A DNA stretch of 64,000 bases from Pseudoips prasinana (lineage: Eukaryota > Arthropoda > Insecta > Lepidoptera > Nolidae): the NCBI GenBank assembly GCA_951640165.1, contig OX621238.1:28110001-28174000 (forward strand), given 5' to 3'. Position numbers and translations under genes: made by a program. This document shows positions 10,395-21,029 of the stretch, piece after piece (the first letter of the stretch is position 1; every line of letters begins with the position of its first letter). The notes under the pieces are model-generated. The model saw only the letters and a list, made by a program, of their open reading frames with translations. It searched no databases and was not told the DNA's origin.

Positions 10395-10524
10395 CCTACA
10401 GTTAGCAACCGCTAGTATATTAGCTTTCTGCTACCTACTTTTGTTCTTAGAATACTCCGTTTAATTTGTCCGCAGTATCACGGACAAACACACACAAAAA
10501 AAATATTATGACATTCAATTGTCT

Positions 10525-10680
10525 TTTTATTCCTAATTAACTAGCAAATTATAGGTTTAAATATACATGCATGCCACTTTTTGTCTTTAAAGCGAATGTT
10601 GAAAATCATTGAAACTAAACGGCAAAAGTTTCCGAACTTCAAGTTTCGTTACAAGAAAATATTTTCTTTTTTACTAATAA
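10525..10680 (-). repeat. Inverted single unit of the 7.5-8.1 kb tandem repeat
   Basis: Reverse complement shares GCCGTTTAGTTTCAATG, CGCTTTAAAGACAAAAA and CTATAATTTGCTAGTTAAT with unit 3 at 7952-8140. It shows that the satellite-like unit is also dispersed. Confidence 0.65.
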
Positions 10681-11077
10681 CAAACCGCCAAATAATGGTA
10701 TGAAGAACAATATTTATATGGCATCATTCGGAAAGTATAAAAGCATTACCTAGAATTATTAAAAACACAAACAACATTTATTAAAAATACATATCTACAA
10801 AAAAACAATCAGGTAAATCAATAATCTCAGCCAGGTAATTAAGTCACGCGACTTTGAAACGGCGAAGTTGAGAAATTTTATTAACTTGAGCATCTTCAAA
10901 ACTTTAGCATAAAATTTATATTTGGACTTCGCTACTTGAGACTTGTTGAAGAATCCGAATTTAGCAAGAACTCAAATGTCTACCTATTCGTCTCTGTCGA
11001 ATACTCATGTTCTTTCTTTTCTTTTTTTTTACATCTTCAGCAACCACGTAAGTTTGTTCTTCCGCTTGAGCACAATA

Positions 11078-12100
11078 ATTGGGTCCGTGGCTTAGGCCCC
11101 CAGTGGTCGAGGCACCTGTGGCCTACGCCCCCGATCGGATTAATTTAATATCATTTTATTTTTGTGCTTTTTCACTTAGTACAGTAAATGAGAAAAGTGT
11201 TTCATAATAATAATATTTTTCATTGCCAAACAAAAGTTATCTATTAAATTGCACAGAAAATAGATCGCCACTTAACCTTATCCTTACACACCTTTTTCTA
11301 TATTAAAAGCATATTTATTATGTACAATCATCCAGAAAATAAAAAGACTTCATATAAAATGTTAGTGAATGTTATTAATATAAAATATATTAATATACAT
11401 TTATAATAAATTACCATGTAGAAATATTATCTTTCAACTTGAACCAAATCGTTAGCTAACTGAGCCAAACCAGTTATTGGCAACAATAAAAAGTCCATCT
11501 TTTTGTCTACAACATTTAAAATAATAAGGAGGTATGAATAGATATTAAGTATATCTCTATCACACCTGAGTCAAGTTATTAAATATTGCAATATGTAACC
11601 GATACGAAAGTCATCTCATAATGCCGAGCGAAGATCTTGTGCGAAATATTTACAATATAGTTAAATATAGACTTGTTGGAAAAACATTGTAGCACGCTGG
11701 ATTTGCGTTGCGTTCTAGAAATAGGGAAATAAGTCCATTCTTTATTAAAAATTGTATGAAACGAAAATTGGAAAATTACGAGTGAAAAGTACAGTGACTA
11801 AATTCCAATCTACAACAATATATCAAAAATAATGAAAAATAACTAAGACTTTCATTTTTCAAAACATACACAAACATAAACATATACATCCAATATAAAA
11901 GCCATGCTATGACGTAAATATAATTATGATTTAACGTAGATATTATACATATACCACCATTAGATATTTATTATTTTTGTAAAAGATTTAAGTGCCTGAT
12001 AGTACATTTGATCAAAAATTGCTTTGAATTAAAATAATCGAATCGGGGGCGTCGGCCACAGGTGCCTCGACCACTGGGGGCCTAAGCCACGGACCCCAAT
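11078..12100. mobile_element. Candidate 1-kb non-autonomous element with ~70-bp inverted ends
   Basis: A GC-rich block at about 11078-11148 (GGTCCGTGGCTTAGGCCCCC, then CAGTGGTCGAGGCACCTGTG) recurs inverted at about 12030-12100 with only a few differences. Between them is ~880 bp of AT-rich DNA without an ORF. The layout fits a non-autonomous TIR element; exact ends, target duplication and superfamily are unclear because homology fades gradually. Alternatively two independent insertions of a short repeat in opposite orientation. Confidence 0.55.
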
Positions 12101-12104
12101 AATT

Positions 12105-12270
12105 TACCCCTGCAGATGGCTAGTTCGCGCGGATAAATTATAGTGCACAAGTGTGTGCGCAGACACCGTGGAACTTTCTATTTCATCACTACCATGATCG
12201 GATACGTATACAGGTAGGAACACGATCGGAAAAAATGCATAGGACCGATGGTTTACGAGCTTTTCGAGGA
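12105..12270 (-). mobile_element. SINE T1 fragment
   Basis: Diverged minus fragment retaining ATAGTGCACAAGTGTGTGCG and TTTCTATTTCATCAC..CATGATC. Both ends lost. Confidence 0.6.
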
Positions 12271-12309
12271 ATTAGGGGGATAGCTAATACACTGCTATTA
12301 GTATCATAC

Positions 12310-12512
12310 TACACTAGTAGTATCATACTAGGCAGAGCCTGTACTATCACAACCAGACAACTGATAAACATACTTATATATTTCTAAATACATACAGGCA
12401 CAGAACAAGTAATCGTGCACATCAGACAAATATTTGTCCTGGCTGGGAATCAACCCCATGACCTCTATCAGCAGTCAGGGTCACTAACCACTAGACGAAT
12501 AGGCCAGTCAAT
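12310..12512 (-). mobile_element. tRNA-derived SINE, family T2
   Basis: Minus strand: tRNA-like head with GGTTAGTGACCCTGACTGCT and a B-box GGTTGATTCCCAGCC, then the body ending with AGTTGTCTGGTTGTGATAG. T2 has copies at 20183, 26755, 34988, 44335, 58567 (+) and 62060. Confidence 0.7.
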
Positions 12513-12544
12513 ATTATTAATAATATGTGTCTTTTACTCAAAAA

Positions 12545-12659
12545 TGGGAAATCATCGGCGAGTCTCAAACCAGCACCATCTACCAATCCAGAGTAGGCGC
12601 TTTGCGTTAAGCTACGAACGATACACATTGGCCGATCAAATATAGGATTTCCTTGCTAA
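12545..12659 (-). mobile_element. SINE T6 head fragment
   Basis: Minus strand carries GTATCGTTCGTAGCTTAACG and GATGGTGCTGGTTTGAGACTC, as in 9225-9330. Abuts the 5' TC of a Helitron at 12660. Confidence 0.6.
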
Positions 12660-12838
12660 TCACCCTAATATTATAAAGGCGAAAGTTTGTGAGTGTGTGA
12701 CTGTGTATGTTTATTACTTCTTCACGTCTAAACGGCTGTGGCGATTTCATTATGTAGTTAGTTAGCTGACACCCTGGATAAATACAAAGGCTATAATATA
12801 TGAAGTTTAACGCGGGTAAAAGCGCAGGGCACAGCTAG
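12660..12838 (+). mobile_element. Non-autonomous Helitron, short
   Basis: Starts TC (12660) and ends CTAG (12835-12838) followed by T, as Helitrons insert between A and T. The 3' end has a hairpin-forming CGCGGGTAAAAGCGC then AGGGCACAGCTAG. The 5' text TAATATTATAAAGGCGAAAG is typical of lepidopteran Helitrons. No Rep/helicase coding; mobilised in trans if at all. Confidence 0.8.
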
Positions 12839-13272
12839 TAGACTTATATCTTCGAGATTAGATTTTCGTTTTCTATTGAGAATAGTGCTATAAAATTAAA
12901 ATTTAATGTGTCCTTTTAGTGTGTAATAAGGTCTCTAATTATACTGGTAGATAGTAGATATTTTAAATTGTACTATTTTCAGTACCTACCTATCAAATAT
13001 GCATGTTTGAAAACATATGAACTGGATGAACCCGACCGCTTCAGTTGTTTATGCATAGCCTTCTTTGCATAGTCCACGTAACCACATTTGACGGACTTGC
13101 CTGAAATGGCCTGAACTACCGATTCAGTAAACACAAAGACCCAGCCCCGTAAGTTTGTCAAGCAAACAGAAACGACTCAGCGTATCGACCGACGCAGTAT
13201 TTGTTTTAAAACCTCTTATAGTGGATTTGTACTGAAAAATATGTGTTTGGCATTAGGTAATACCAGCATATG
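12839..13272. other. AT-rich DNA, no gene seen
   Basis: Short minus ORF at 12979-13161 has no recognisable domain. Confidence 0.45.
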
Positions 13273-13400
13273 TACAGACGCCAGCACATCCAGCTACCCC
13301 AATCTTTTATAGATTTTCAAGTATACCACTTAAGCATAAGGTTTATTTTCAATTAGGGGAATTTGACAGATTTGGGTAACTTGATGTGTTGGCGTCTGTA
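13273..13400. mobile_element. MITE M1, copy 4
   Basis: TA at 13273-13274 and 13399-13400; termini CAGACGCCAGCACATCC and GTGTTGGCGTCTG. A few bases are deleted in the left subterminal region. Immediately downstream (13405-13460) GGATCTGGCTACCCTATATTCCTGCAAATAAAG with ATTCATTCATT looks like a LINE 3' tail (shown here only as landmarks; compare 60080-60140). Confidence 0.85.
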
Positions 13401-13589
13401 CAAGGCGTAACATGTTGAGGATCTGGCTACCCTATATTCCTGCAAATAAAGAATTCATTCATTTACGAAACTGAACAAATAAAAAAAATAACTTTATTGT
13501 GGAACACTAAAAATATTTTATTGAATACTAATTTTAAAGCATTATTAGCAATGCATAGCGTAAATTTAATCTCAATAATGGAGAACCAT

Positions 13590-13740
13590 AAATTAAATCG
13601 TCCGCAGGTCTCGAACCAGCACCGTCTACCAATTAGGGGTATGAACAATACAAACTAGCAAATGAAATTTAGGATACCTGAGGATGTACGTGTCATCCAT
13701 CGGCTTTGTTTTCTAGAAACATGGCCGACTAATATATTCA
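13590..13740 (-). mobile_element. SINE T6, decayed copy
   Basis: Minus strand has GGCCATGTTTCTAGAAAACA and a head with ACGGTGCTGGTTCGAGACC. The middle is shortened relative to 9130-9345. Confidence 0.5.
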
Positions 13741-13861
13741 TAGTTGCATGAGATAATGATCTTTCACATGCAACTGTGACCATACCAATCATCATATTGA
13801 AAACACCTTCCAAACTATTAAATCTTAGTTTTATATCATTACAGTGTATGTATGCTCTTGA

Positions 13862-14185
13862 CAGTAAAGAATATCTCCAATCCATCTTATCCCGGGCGGC
13901 GCAGAGGTCGTGCCGATGGAATATCTCCCAGAGAACGGACAGCAGCGTCTCTAGAGATTGCAACCCGGTATGTTTTTCAACACGGCCGGGTCCGGTAACA
14001 TTCGCCGCCAACCCGGCCGTCCGGGCCCGGTTTGCAATCTCTAAGCGTCTTTCTAAGACCATCATACTGCGATCGCCAACCCGTTTACGAAGCGTAGCGT
14101 TTATGACATATGATGGACACAACCATGTTGGAAGGCTTCTGGGGAGGCCTTTCTCCAGCAGTGGACGTCATTCGGCTGACATGAT
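13862..14185 (+). mobile_element. RTE-ended SINE (family SR), interrupted by a hAT-like MITE
   Basis: Short element joining an RTE-like 5' segment (AATATCTCC.., CCCGGGCGGCGC, GGACAGCAGCGTCTC, ACTGCGATCGCCAACCCG, AGCGT) to an RTE 3' end (GAGGCCTTTCTCCAGCAGTG, then GACGTCATTCGGCTGACATG). It matches 38708-38962 and others in order. It has no ORF of its own; the 165-codon plus frame and the 155-codon minus frame are by-products of repeat sequence. A 92-bp MITE splits it. Confidence 0.75.
13944..14051. mobile_element. hAT-like MITE with 8-bp target duplication
   Basis: The 92-bp element 13952-14043 begins TAGAGATTGCAACCCGG and ends with the inverse CCCGGTTTGCAATCTCTA. It is flanked by AGCGTCTC (13944-13951) and AGCGTCTT (14044-14051), 7 of 8 identical. 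Uninterrupted SR copies read GCAGCGTCTCT at this point once. An 8-bp duplication is the hAT hallmark. The body is GC-rich, unlike its surroundings. Confidence 0.8.
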
Positions 14186-14517
14186 AGCATTATTCAAAAT
14201 GCAAATTGTAAATCTAATCTTAAAAATGGAATGTCATATTTTATTAGCTCGCCATACAAAATGCTTAAACTGATCGTGATGCTTGTACCTTACCTTAGAA
14301 GTTAAATTTTTTTATGTATTTTGCATGTTGATTTGCTACTAATTGATCAGTTTCATAGACAAATTACCTACTCCTGAAGATAAATCCGTATTTATGCTAC
14401 ACCTTCTATAATACATAGAGACTAGAAACAATAAATGACAATTTTATGTACCACACTTAGAAGTGAGATAAAAATACAAAGTGGAAGAATAACATTCTAT
14501 CTTTTATTGACGGCTTG

Positions 14518-14656
14518 TACTCACGCCAGCACATCGAGCTACCCCAATCAGTCAAATTTCTTTTATAGAATTTCAACTTCATTACAAAAGCATAGGGTTC
14601 ACTTTCAACTGGGGAAATTTGACAGATTGGGGTAGCTTTATGTGCTGGCGTCTGTA
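14518..14656. mobile_element. MITE M1, copy 5
   Basis: TA at 14518-14519 and 14655-14656. Left terminus is mutated (CTCACGCCAGCACATC), right is intact (GTGCTGGCGTCTG). Both AAATTTGACAG-type blocks are present. Confidence 0.85.
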
Positions 14657-14762
14657 CATATATTACAGCAGTGCGAAGCTTAACATAATTCCCTGAGGTG
14701 TGGTCAATTGTTATGTATGAATATAGATAGTTAGACGTTAGGTTTCCACACATAACCTTTTG

Positions 14763-15405
14763 ATAGGGTTATTGTGCTACGGGTGAATACATCCCCTAAA
14801 ATACAGTCTCGGTCCATACGCCAACGACAGCAGTCTGTCAGTCTGTCTGTCCGTCCGTATGTCACAGCCATTTTTTTCCGAAACTATAAGAGCTGTACTG
14901 TTGAAACTTGGTAAGTAGATGTATTCTGTGAACCGCATTAAGATTTTTACACAAAAATAGAAAATAATAATAATTTTAGGGGTACATAATACAATAATAC
15001 ATAGAACTGAAACCCAATTTTTTTTTCATCGTATATGATCTGTGTAGTATGGATAGGATCGTGAGTATCAATGGATAGGTCTTCAAAAATGATATTGAGG
15101 TTTGTAATATCATTTTTTTCTAAACTGAATAGTTTGCGCGAGATACACTTCCAAAGTGGAAAAATGAGTTCCCCCCCCCCCCCCCCCTGTAACTTCTAAA
15201 ATAAGAGAATGATAAAACTAAAAAAAATATATGATGTTCCATGTAAACTATCATCGAAAATTGGTTTGAACGAGATCTAGTAAGTAGTTTTTTTTAATAC
15301 GTCATAAACCGTAAACCGCAATTTACCTTTCATTTAATCAACTAAAATACTTGCTGCTACGGAACCCTTCATGGGCTAGTCCGGCTCGCACTTGGCCGAT
15401 TTTTT
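14763..15405 (-). repeat. Dispersed repeat D1 (CCAAGTGCGAGTC family), minus copy
   Basis: Ends at 15405 with GGCTCGCACTTGGCCGATTT and contains AACTATAAGAGCTGTACTG, TGTCTGTCCGTCCGTATGTC and a poly-C run at 15170-15186. It is colinear with 37350-37982 and 52496-52974, which are in the opposite orientation. The complete ends carry AGGGTTCCGTAG and its inverse near both termini, so it may be a non-autonomous DNA element. Common in Lepidoptera from memory; class not established. Confidence 0.7.
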
Positions 15406-15934
15406 AACATGACGTATACACGTAGCATTTGGGCTCTCACAGCTTCACCGGACAATAGGTGAGAGCTAGGGTTCAAGGCGTCTAGAAAATAAAATAAAAT
15501 AAATTTCGTTTATATCGGACCGGAATCCATAGAGTTAGTAACAGTAATCTTACAAAACTATGTTAGTAAAATGTTAATAAATAAAACAACAAACTAAGTA
15601 AATCGCGCCGGACTTTCCATTTGGGTTTCGAACCCCAGTTCAGGGCGGTGGGTGAAAGGATGGATCGTTCTAGCGACGTTTTGTGCGACTGCTACTCTAC
15701 GTTAATAGAAACTTTTAAATAGCTAGTGAAAGAGTAACTTACTGGACTATACTATTTATAATTTTAAAATCTAATGTTTAAATAAAAGAAAACTTTTTCA
15801 TTTCAGATACTTATAAGTTTTTACTGCAAAAATACAAAAAAATCCGATTAAAATTAAATATAGTAAACAATATCTAAGAAATTGCTCAAAATTTATATAA
15901 GAAGGCAATATATTTTATATTTATCTTGATCTAA
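15406..15934. other. AT-rich DNA, no gene seen
   Basis: A patch at 15420-15480 and 15600-15700 is less AT-rich and resembles decayed repeat sequence also hinted at 49350-49500 (AACCCCAGTTCAGGGCGG versus CTCAGCTCAGGGCGG). No coding character. Confidence 0.45.
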
Positions 15935-16065
15935 CTGCACGGGTGGCGCAGAGGTTAAGACAGTCACCTCACCACTTCATGTTGTGTCCGTCAATTATAT
16001 GTTTGTAAAGTACCTTCCACACGTCACAGGGATTAACAATTTTACCTAGTGCGGGAGTTATCAAT
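15935..16065 (+). mobile_element. SINE T3, sense copy
   Basis: CTGCACGGGTGGCGCAGAGG, TTAAGACAGTCACCTCACC as the head, then the T3 body TATGTTTGTAAAGTACC and CCTAGTGCGGGAGTT. The B-box has been lost (GTGTCCGTC in its place). Confidence 0.7.
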
Positions 16066-16204
16066 ACAAAAAATAAGAATTCTAAAATCTAATTTGGTCT
16101 GTGAATAACTTGCTACTTAAAACCCTACAGAATCGAAAAAGTCCATTTTGGATTTCCCTATACCTCATCTACCTACTTCCATATAATGTTGCTGCTTTGC
16201 TGTT

Positions 16205-16510
16205 TGAAAACTGGCCATGGCGGCCAGTCTTGATGGAGACTAGCCTATGCGCTGGTCATATTATTGTGCGCAAGGGAGTGCGAAAAAACAGGTGCACTTT
16301 CAGTTCTGACATGACTGTAAAGATTTCAGGAAGCGAAACGACTACTTTAAGTGCTCTGTGAGGCATGCAGCTTAATACCGCCAACTTCTTGACTCAGGGC
16401 TGATACTCAACTAAAATATCCCAATATCACTTTTGGGCTCAACCGGTGATTTGAATCCAGGACCTCATTATCTAAGGCTAACATGCTACCGCTAGACCAA
16501 CAAGGCAGGT
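16205..16510 (-). mobile_element. SINE T1, nearly full length
   Basis: Minus copy; head at 16510-16440 with TGCCTTGTTGGTCTAGCGGT and a B-box TGGATTCAAATCACCGG, 3' signature near 16205 (GACTGGCCGCCATGGCC inverted). Diverged relative to 1255-1766. Confidence 0.8.
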
Positions 16511-16989
16511 ATGTTTTCTTCCCTACACAATTTATGCCATAACTTATACAATTTACGGAAAAAGTCTTTAGTCCCAATGTACGGCGTCTTATGGCACAGT
16601 CATTCATATACCAAAAAGGAAACGCCAACAAAGTTGTATAAAATATCTGTGAAAATGAAATGAAATTAAGTGAAAAAATGTTTATTTTTGACAAAAAGAA
16701 ATCTTATTATACATAGCTAAAATAATGGAATGAAATTGGTTGTCAAAAAAGGCCCCTATCTCAGCATTAGCTACGGCAACATGGTGTATTACTGCAGCGC
16801 TGATCTTCCGATAGAGGCTGATATAAGCCACAATGGCATAGTAATATAAATAGAAAGTAATATAAAAATACATAAAAAATAAATTAAATATCAAAATTTA
16901 AATTTAACTTATAATTAATACATAACAAAGCAAAAAATATATATATTAAAACATATTTTAAATTAAATTAATTTTGTCTCTCTCTCTTT

Positions 16990-17250
16990 AACTTAAGTGT
17001 TGTGCACTTGTCGGTGTAGCAGTTTCCAGCCTTTCTATCGTAACCTTCTTCTTGACATCTTTGTAAGTCTCCATTTCCACAACTTCCTTCACCTGGTCCA
17101 TATATTTACGTCTCGGTCTGCCTCTATTTTTCCTTGCCACAATTTTGCCTTCTATGATGTTGGTGATGAACTGGTTGTGTCGAATTAAATGTCCAACTAT
17201 TTTTCCTCATCTACTCTATATCTTCTTGCACTCTATTTAAGATTTAATAA
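16990..17250 (-). mobile_element. LINE ORF2 C-terminal fragment (family L5)
   Basis: Minus strand from about 17205 to 16990 translates without a break as VGHLIRHNQFITNIIEGKI, then RGRPRRKYMDQVKE and YKDVKKKV to a stop. The G-H-hydrophobic-R-(H/R)-N...G(K/R)I...RGRPR(R/K)KY pattern is the conserved C-terminal region of RTE-like LINE proteins. A frameshift near 17205 separates it from an upstream ILNRVQED motif. No polymerase domain remains. Confidence 0.8.
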
Positions 17251-17365
17251 TATAATTGTCTGTGAAACAAATAATCTGTGTTATATTTTGTATTTTATGT
17301 ACTTAATTGTTGTACTGTAGATATATCTAAATGTTTACGGACACAACAACAAATAACTCCACATT

Positions 17366-17470
17366 ATTACTAACACATCCATCCGGTGCAGAGCCCCGAG
17401 CTAAGCCGATGGCCCGAGCAACTGCAATTTTAATCTCTCTTTAAAGCAAAAGACGAGCGGACAGGAACCA
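17366..17470 (+). repeat. Repeat D2, copy 1
   Basis: The block CCGGTGCAGAGCCCCGAGCT followed by AAGCCGATGGCC and CAATTTTAATCTCT recurs at 19886-19975 at high similarity. Identity unknown. Confidence 0.6.
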
Positions 17471-17589
17471 ATCCGATATATTCTATTAGATTATTCGTAA
17501 ACGTATAAAAGTGCTAAACTTATACGTTTATGTTAAAATTTATAATTACCAAAATTTGTTAATTTGACCATACCACGATGACCATATAG

Positions 17590-17727
17590 TACAAACGCCA
17601 GCACATCAAGCTACTACAATCTGTCAAATTTCCTCAATTTAAAGTGAACCTTATGCTTTGGGATAAAGTTGAAAATCTATAAAATAAATTTGACAGATTG
17701 TGGTAGCTGGATGTGCTGGCGTCTGTA
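17590..17727. mobile_element. MITE M1, copy 6
   Basis: TA at 17590-17591 and 17726-17727; ends CAAACGCCAGCACATCAAG and GTGCTGGCGTCTG; subterminal TGTCAAATTT and its inverse intact. Confidence 0.85.
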
Positions 17728-18024
17728 CAAAGGTGCCTTGCCTTTCAATGGCTACAAGAAAGAAAAGGAGATGTAGACCGCTAAATGCCTGGATGACAAA
17801 TGTGACTTGGCCTTGAGGATAACGACACATATCAGCGAAATTATTAGAGCATAACGGAAAGAAGAAGATTATTTAATCATTTATTTCAGACATTTTTTTC
17901 AGTCCAAAAGATGTTAGTAACAAAAAAATTTAACGTTATGATAGTAATTTTACAATATACATAATATAGCGGTTCTAGGACACTGTCTACGTCGTGTGCA
18001 GTCGTATCCAGCGCTATAGCTTCG

Positions 18025-18145
18025 GTCTGTCACATTTATTACACAATGCGTTCATGATGCTAATTGCCGGTCTTGCACTATCCGCATACAGCGACTTCCA
18101 GATCATCGGTCCATCTTGTAGGGGGCCTGCTCACGCTGCGTCTAT
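18025..18145 (-). mobile_element. RTE-type LINE coding fragment
   Basis: The minus strand reads RRSVSRPPTRWTDDLE, matching RRSVGRPRTRWTDDLV in the RTE fragment at 43466-43769, followed by remnants of the same C-terminus with stops. Short, inactive. The surrounding 17,740-18,530 has no other recognised content. Confidence 0.7.
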
Positions 18146-18536
18146 AAATGCTGATGATTAATCAATGAATCTCCTGATTGGTCGCTTTAATTATAAAGGT
18201 TTGATTTAATGCATTACTGTTCCATCATACCACTAATAATAATATTCTTCCTGCCGAATTCTGTAGGATATTGGCCCACGACAGACAATCTCGACGGATT
18301 TCTTTTCAAATATGACGTTTATTTAGCTAAGTAGGCTTGAAGGATAATTTATAATTTTAGGAATAATAGAGGCCAGTGATGGATGAAGCCGTCAAGCAAT
18401 TAAGGTTACAAACTAAACGAGCCGCGCCCAAGGGCACCCTCTTTGGGATTGGATCCTAGGTTTGGTTCAGTGACGGTTTTAAGGCGGTTTTTGACAGTCG
18501 CTCTACGCTTAAAACGCGAAGATGCGAATTGGATGT

Positions 18537-19451
18537 TTTTTTTTTATATTATAGGTTGGCAAACGAGCAAGTGGGTCACCTGATGGTAAGTGATCACCGC
18601 CGCCCATGGACACTCGCAACACCTGAGGAGCTGCAAGTGCGTTGCCGGCCTTTAAGAAAAGAATAGGCTCGCTTCTTGAAGGTTGCCATGTCATACCGGA
18701 TCGGAAATACCTCCGCAGCTAATTGATTCCACAGAGCGGTAGTGCGTGGCAAAAAGTTTCTTGAGAAACGCACAGTGGTAGATGACCATTCATCCAGGTG
18801 ATAAGGATGATATTTCCACTTTTGGCGAGAGGGTCTGTGGCGGAATGTGGCGGCAGGTATAAGCTCGAACAATTCCTCTGAACACTCCCCGTGGTAAATG
18901 CGGTAAAGGACACATAGAGACGCCACGTCTCTGCGCAGGGTAAGAGTATCAAGCCAAATAGTGGGTCGTCAACGACCTATTCGAGCTGCACGATGTTGTA
19001 TGCGATCAAAAGGAAGAAGTTGATACTGTGGTGCCCCGGCCTAGAGATGGCAGCAGTATTCCATATGCGGCCGAACTTGCGCTTTATATAATTGGAGGCG
19101 ATGGACCCATGTGAAATATCGCCTAGCTCTGCGAAGGACACCCAGCTTTTTGGAGGCCAATTTGGCCTTGTCTTCCAGATGACCGCGAAATTTGACGTCA
19201 CTCTCGATGTCGACGCCGAGAATCCCTACTTTCGGCTTGATATCCAGAGGAGTGCCCTGAAATTGAGGAGGTATGGCAATGGGAGCTTTTTTGGCAGTGA
19301 ACGCGCAAGCTTGTGTCTTTAGGGGGTTGAATTGAACTAGGTTGATATGCCCCCAGTTTGAGACTTGGTCAAGTGTTGTCTCAATTTTAGACACAAGATT
19401 GCTCCGACTCCCAATGACGTGTGTCCGATTGAGGACCAGATATTGTTTCAT
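18537..19451 (-). mobile_element. Non-LTR retrotransposon ORF2 C-terminal half (family L1), frameshifted
   Basis: Minus strand. From 19451 a frame of 136 codons carries VSNWGHINLVQFNPLKTQAC, an LGVDIESDVKFRGHLEDKAK stretch and YKAQVRPHMEYCCHLW; this is the region just after the polymerase YxDD (thumb and following). After a frame break it continues with the [20 protein letters not shown] stretch, [16 protein letters not shown] and [12 protein letters not shown] to a stop near 18594. These are Jockey/I-type ORF2 C-terminal motifs. The YxDD itself is missing (5' truncation at ~19451). The 3' UTR ends at 18537 with a T-run on the plus strand, i.e. an A-tail. Shorter 3' ends of this family lie at 2482, 39680 and 62395. 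Confidence 0.88.
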
Positions 19452-19885
19452 TGATAAAAATACAGGTATAGGAAACGAGACCCATACAATATTGTCTATT
19501 TATATCACTGTATACCTACCTCAGTGTTCAAAATCACAAACATTCTGCAGCCCCATAAGAATCACAGAAAAATCCTTTATAAAATATTTATACGCCCTTG
19601 TCGGTTTAACTAAATACAAATAAATCCGAAGAGTTTACGGCCACCGTGGATATCCTTCCGAGTGAAGAAATAAAGATGGCCAGAGGTACAATAGTGCAAG
19701 GGAAAGCATAACGCTCACCTAAATATTTGCTGGAATGTTCTCTATATTAATCCGATAGTTACTTTCATAAATTATGTATGAATTCTAAATGATTTGTAAC
19801 CAATCGTAGATCGATACAATTTACGGAACAAGCGTACATCACAATGAACTAACTTATGGCTCTGAAGAAATATCTAAATGTATCA

Positions 19886-19975
19886 CACATCCAACCGGTG
19901 CAGAGCCCCGAGCTAAGCCAATGGCCGGCGTCACTAGCGCAATTTTAATCTCTTTTTAAAGGAAAAAAATATGTG
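19886..19975 (+). repeat. Repeat D2, copy 2
   Basis: Second copy of the block at 17366-17470 (CCGGTGCAGAGCCCCGAGCT). The flanks at 19770-19885 and 19975-20020 share TTTGTAACCAATCGTAGATC / TTTGAAACCAATCGTAGATC, so the insert appears to sit within, or duplicate, a local sequence. Confidence 0.6.
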
Positions 19976-20040
19976 TGAAATCTAAATGATTTGAAACCAA
20001 TCGTAGATCTAAACATCTTCATGTCTACCAAGAAATAATT

Positions 20041-20130
20041 ATGTTCAATTTACAATATTAGGTACTACAAACGTGTTCTGACTATTTACTAGCGCTTTTT
20101 AAAAGTTAACGTGAATAAAACTTATTTTTA
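20041..20130 (+). mobile_element. LINE L3 3' end, fragment
   Basis: TTCTGACTATTTACTAGCGC and GTGAATAAAAC match the last ~80 bp of L3 (62940-63030). Confidence 0.6.
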
Positions 20131-20182
20131 TTTTAAAGAAGATCTGCATTAAGACCTTGAATTGCGTACAGTACAGATATTA

Positions 20183-20350
20183 AATAATATCCTGGGATAT
20201 AATTGATACACGGCCATCTGATCCCAAACTTAGCAGACCTAGTACTTGTAACTCTTTTTTAAATACATACTTACATATATCATGCACACAAATATCTGTC
20301 AAATTCCCACTTACGCGTGCGGCGTGTAAGGGTCTACCAACCACACCAAC
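20183..20350 (-). mobile_element. SINE T2, copy
   Basis: Minus strand ends in GATCAGATGGCCGTG..; the head side (20300-20350) has TGGTTGGTAGACCCTTACACG. The central part is shortened. Confidence 0.6.
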
Positions 20351-21029
20351 CGGCCCGTCAAATGGTATATTGGTATATTTCATATTGTTTTATCATTTTC
20401 AACTTTGGACGCAGCAACGAATATTTTTACCGGCACCGTAGCCAACATAGCGACGAAGACTTCTATTCTTTTTCTATGGGCATTCGAATAATCCCCTTGT
20501 TTTTATTCATAAGTCCATGTGCCTTCTGTGATTCTATAGTTCGAACGCTGTAAAGTGGCATGAGTATTCGTCACCAAGCTAACTGACTCAAGTAAGCCTT
20601 ATCAGGGTATTTGGGTTATGCAATCCCTTACACGTTGTGTACGGACTGTATTATGGGTTTAGAGCGGAAACATATTTAGTTTATGCCCCGGCTGGCCCGG
20701 TTGATGTCTTACGCCCGCCTCTAGAAATATAAACAATTACTTTACACACAACATAGATAGTAGAAAATGTGTAGTAAATCGACGTTGCTATTTTAAACTA
20801 TTTGTAACTATGAAATATGGAATACAACTATCAAGATAGCAACAAATTAGCGCAGGTTGTTAATAATTATTCACTTTGTATTTATGTAAGTATTTAGCTA
20901 CTAAAATAATAGTAATAATAATAAATAAATTTAATTCAGATACAGTCCAAATTATTCGTTAGTAATACATCTTAATAACCAGTAATATACTCGTAGTTGC
21001 CTTTTAATTATACCTACTATGTTACAGTA
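20351..21029. other. AT-rich DNA, no gene seen
   Basis: A short plus ORF (20317-20553) has no recognisable domain. Nothing else stands out. Confidence 0.45.

Noticed and set aside
13655..14273. Two overlapping ORFs of 155 and 165 codons on opposite strands
   Set aside because: They run through an RTE-ended SINE and an inserted MITE; the length comes from repeat sequence, with no shared domain.
18594..19322. Several overlapping ORFs on both strands at 18.5-19.5 kb as separate genes
   Set aside because: One minus-strand LINE ORF2 with frameshifts explains them all; plus-strand frames are shadows.
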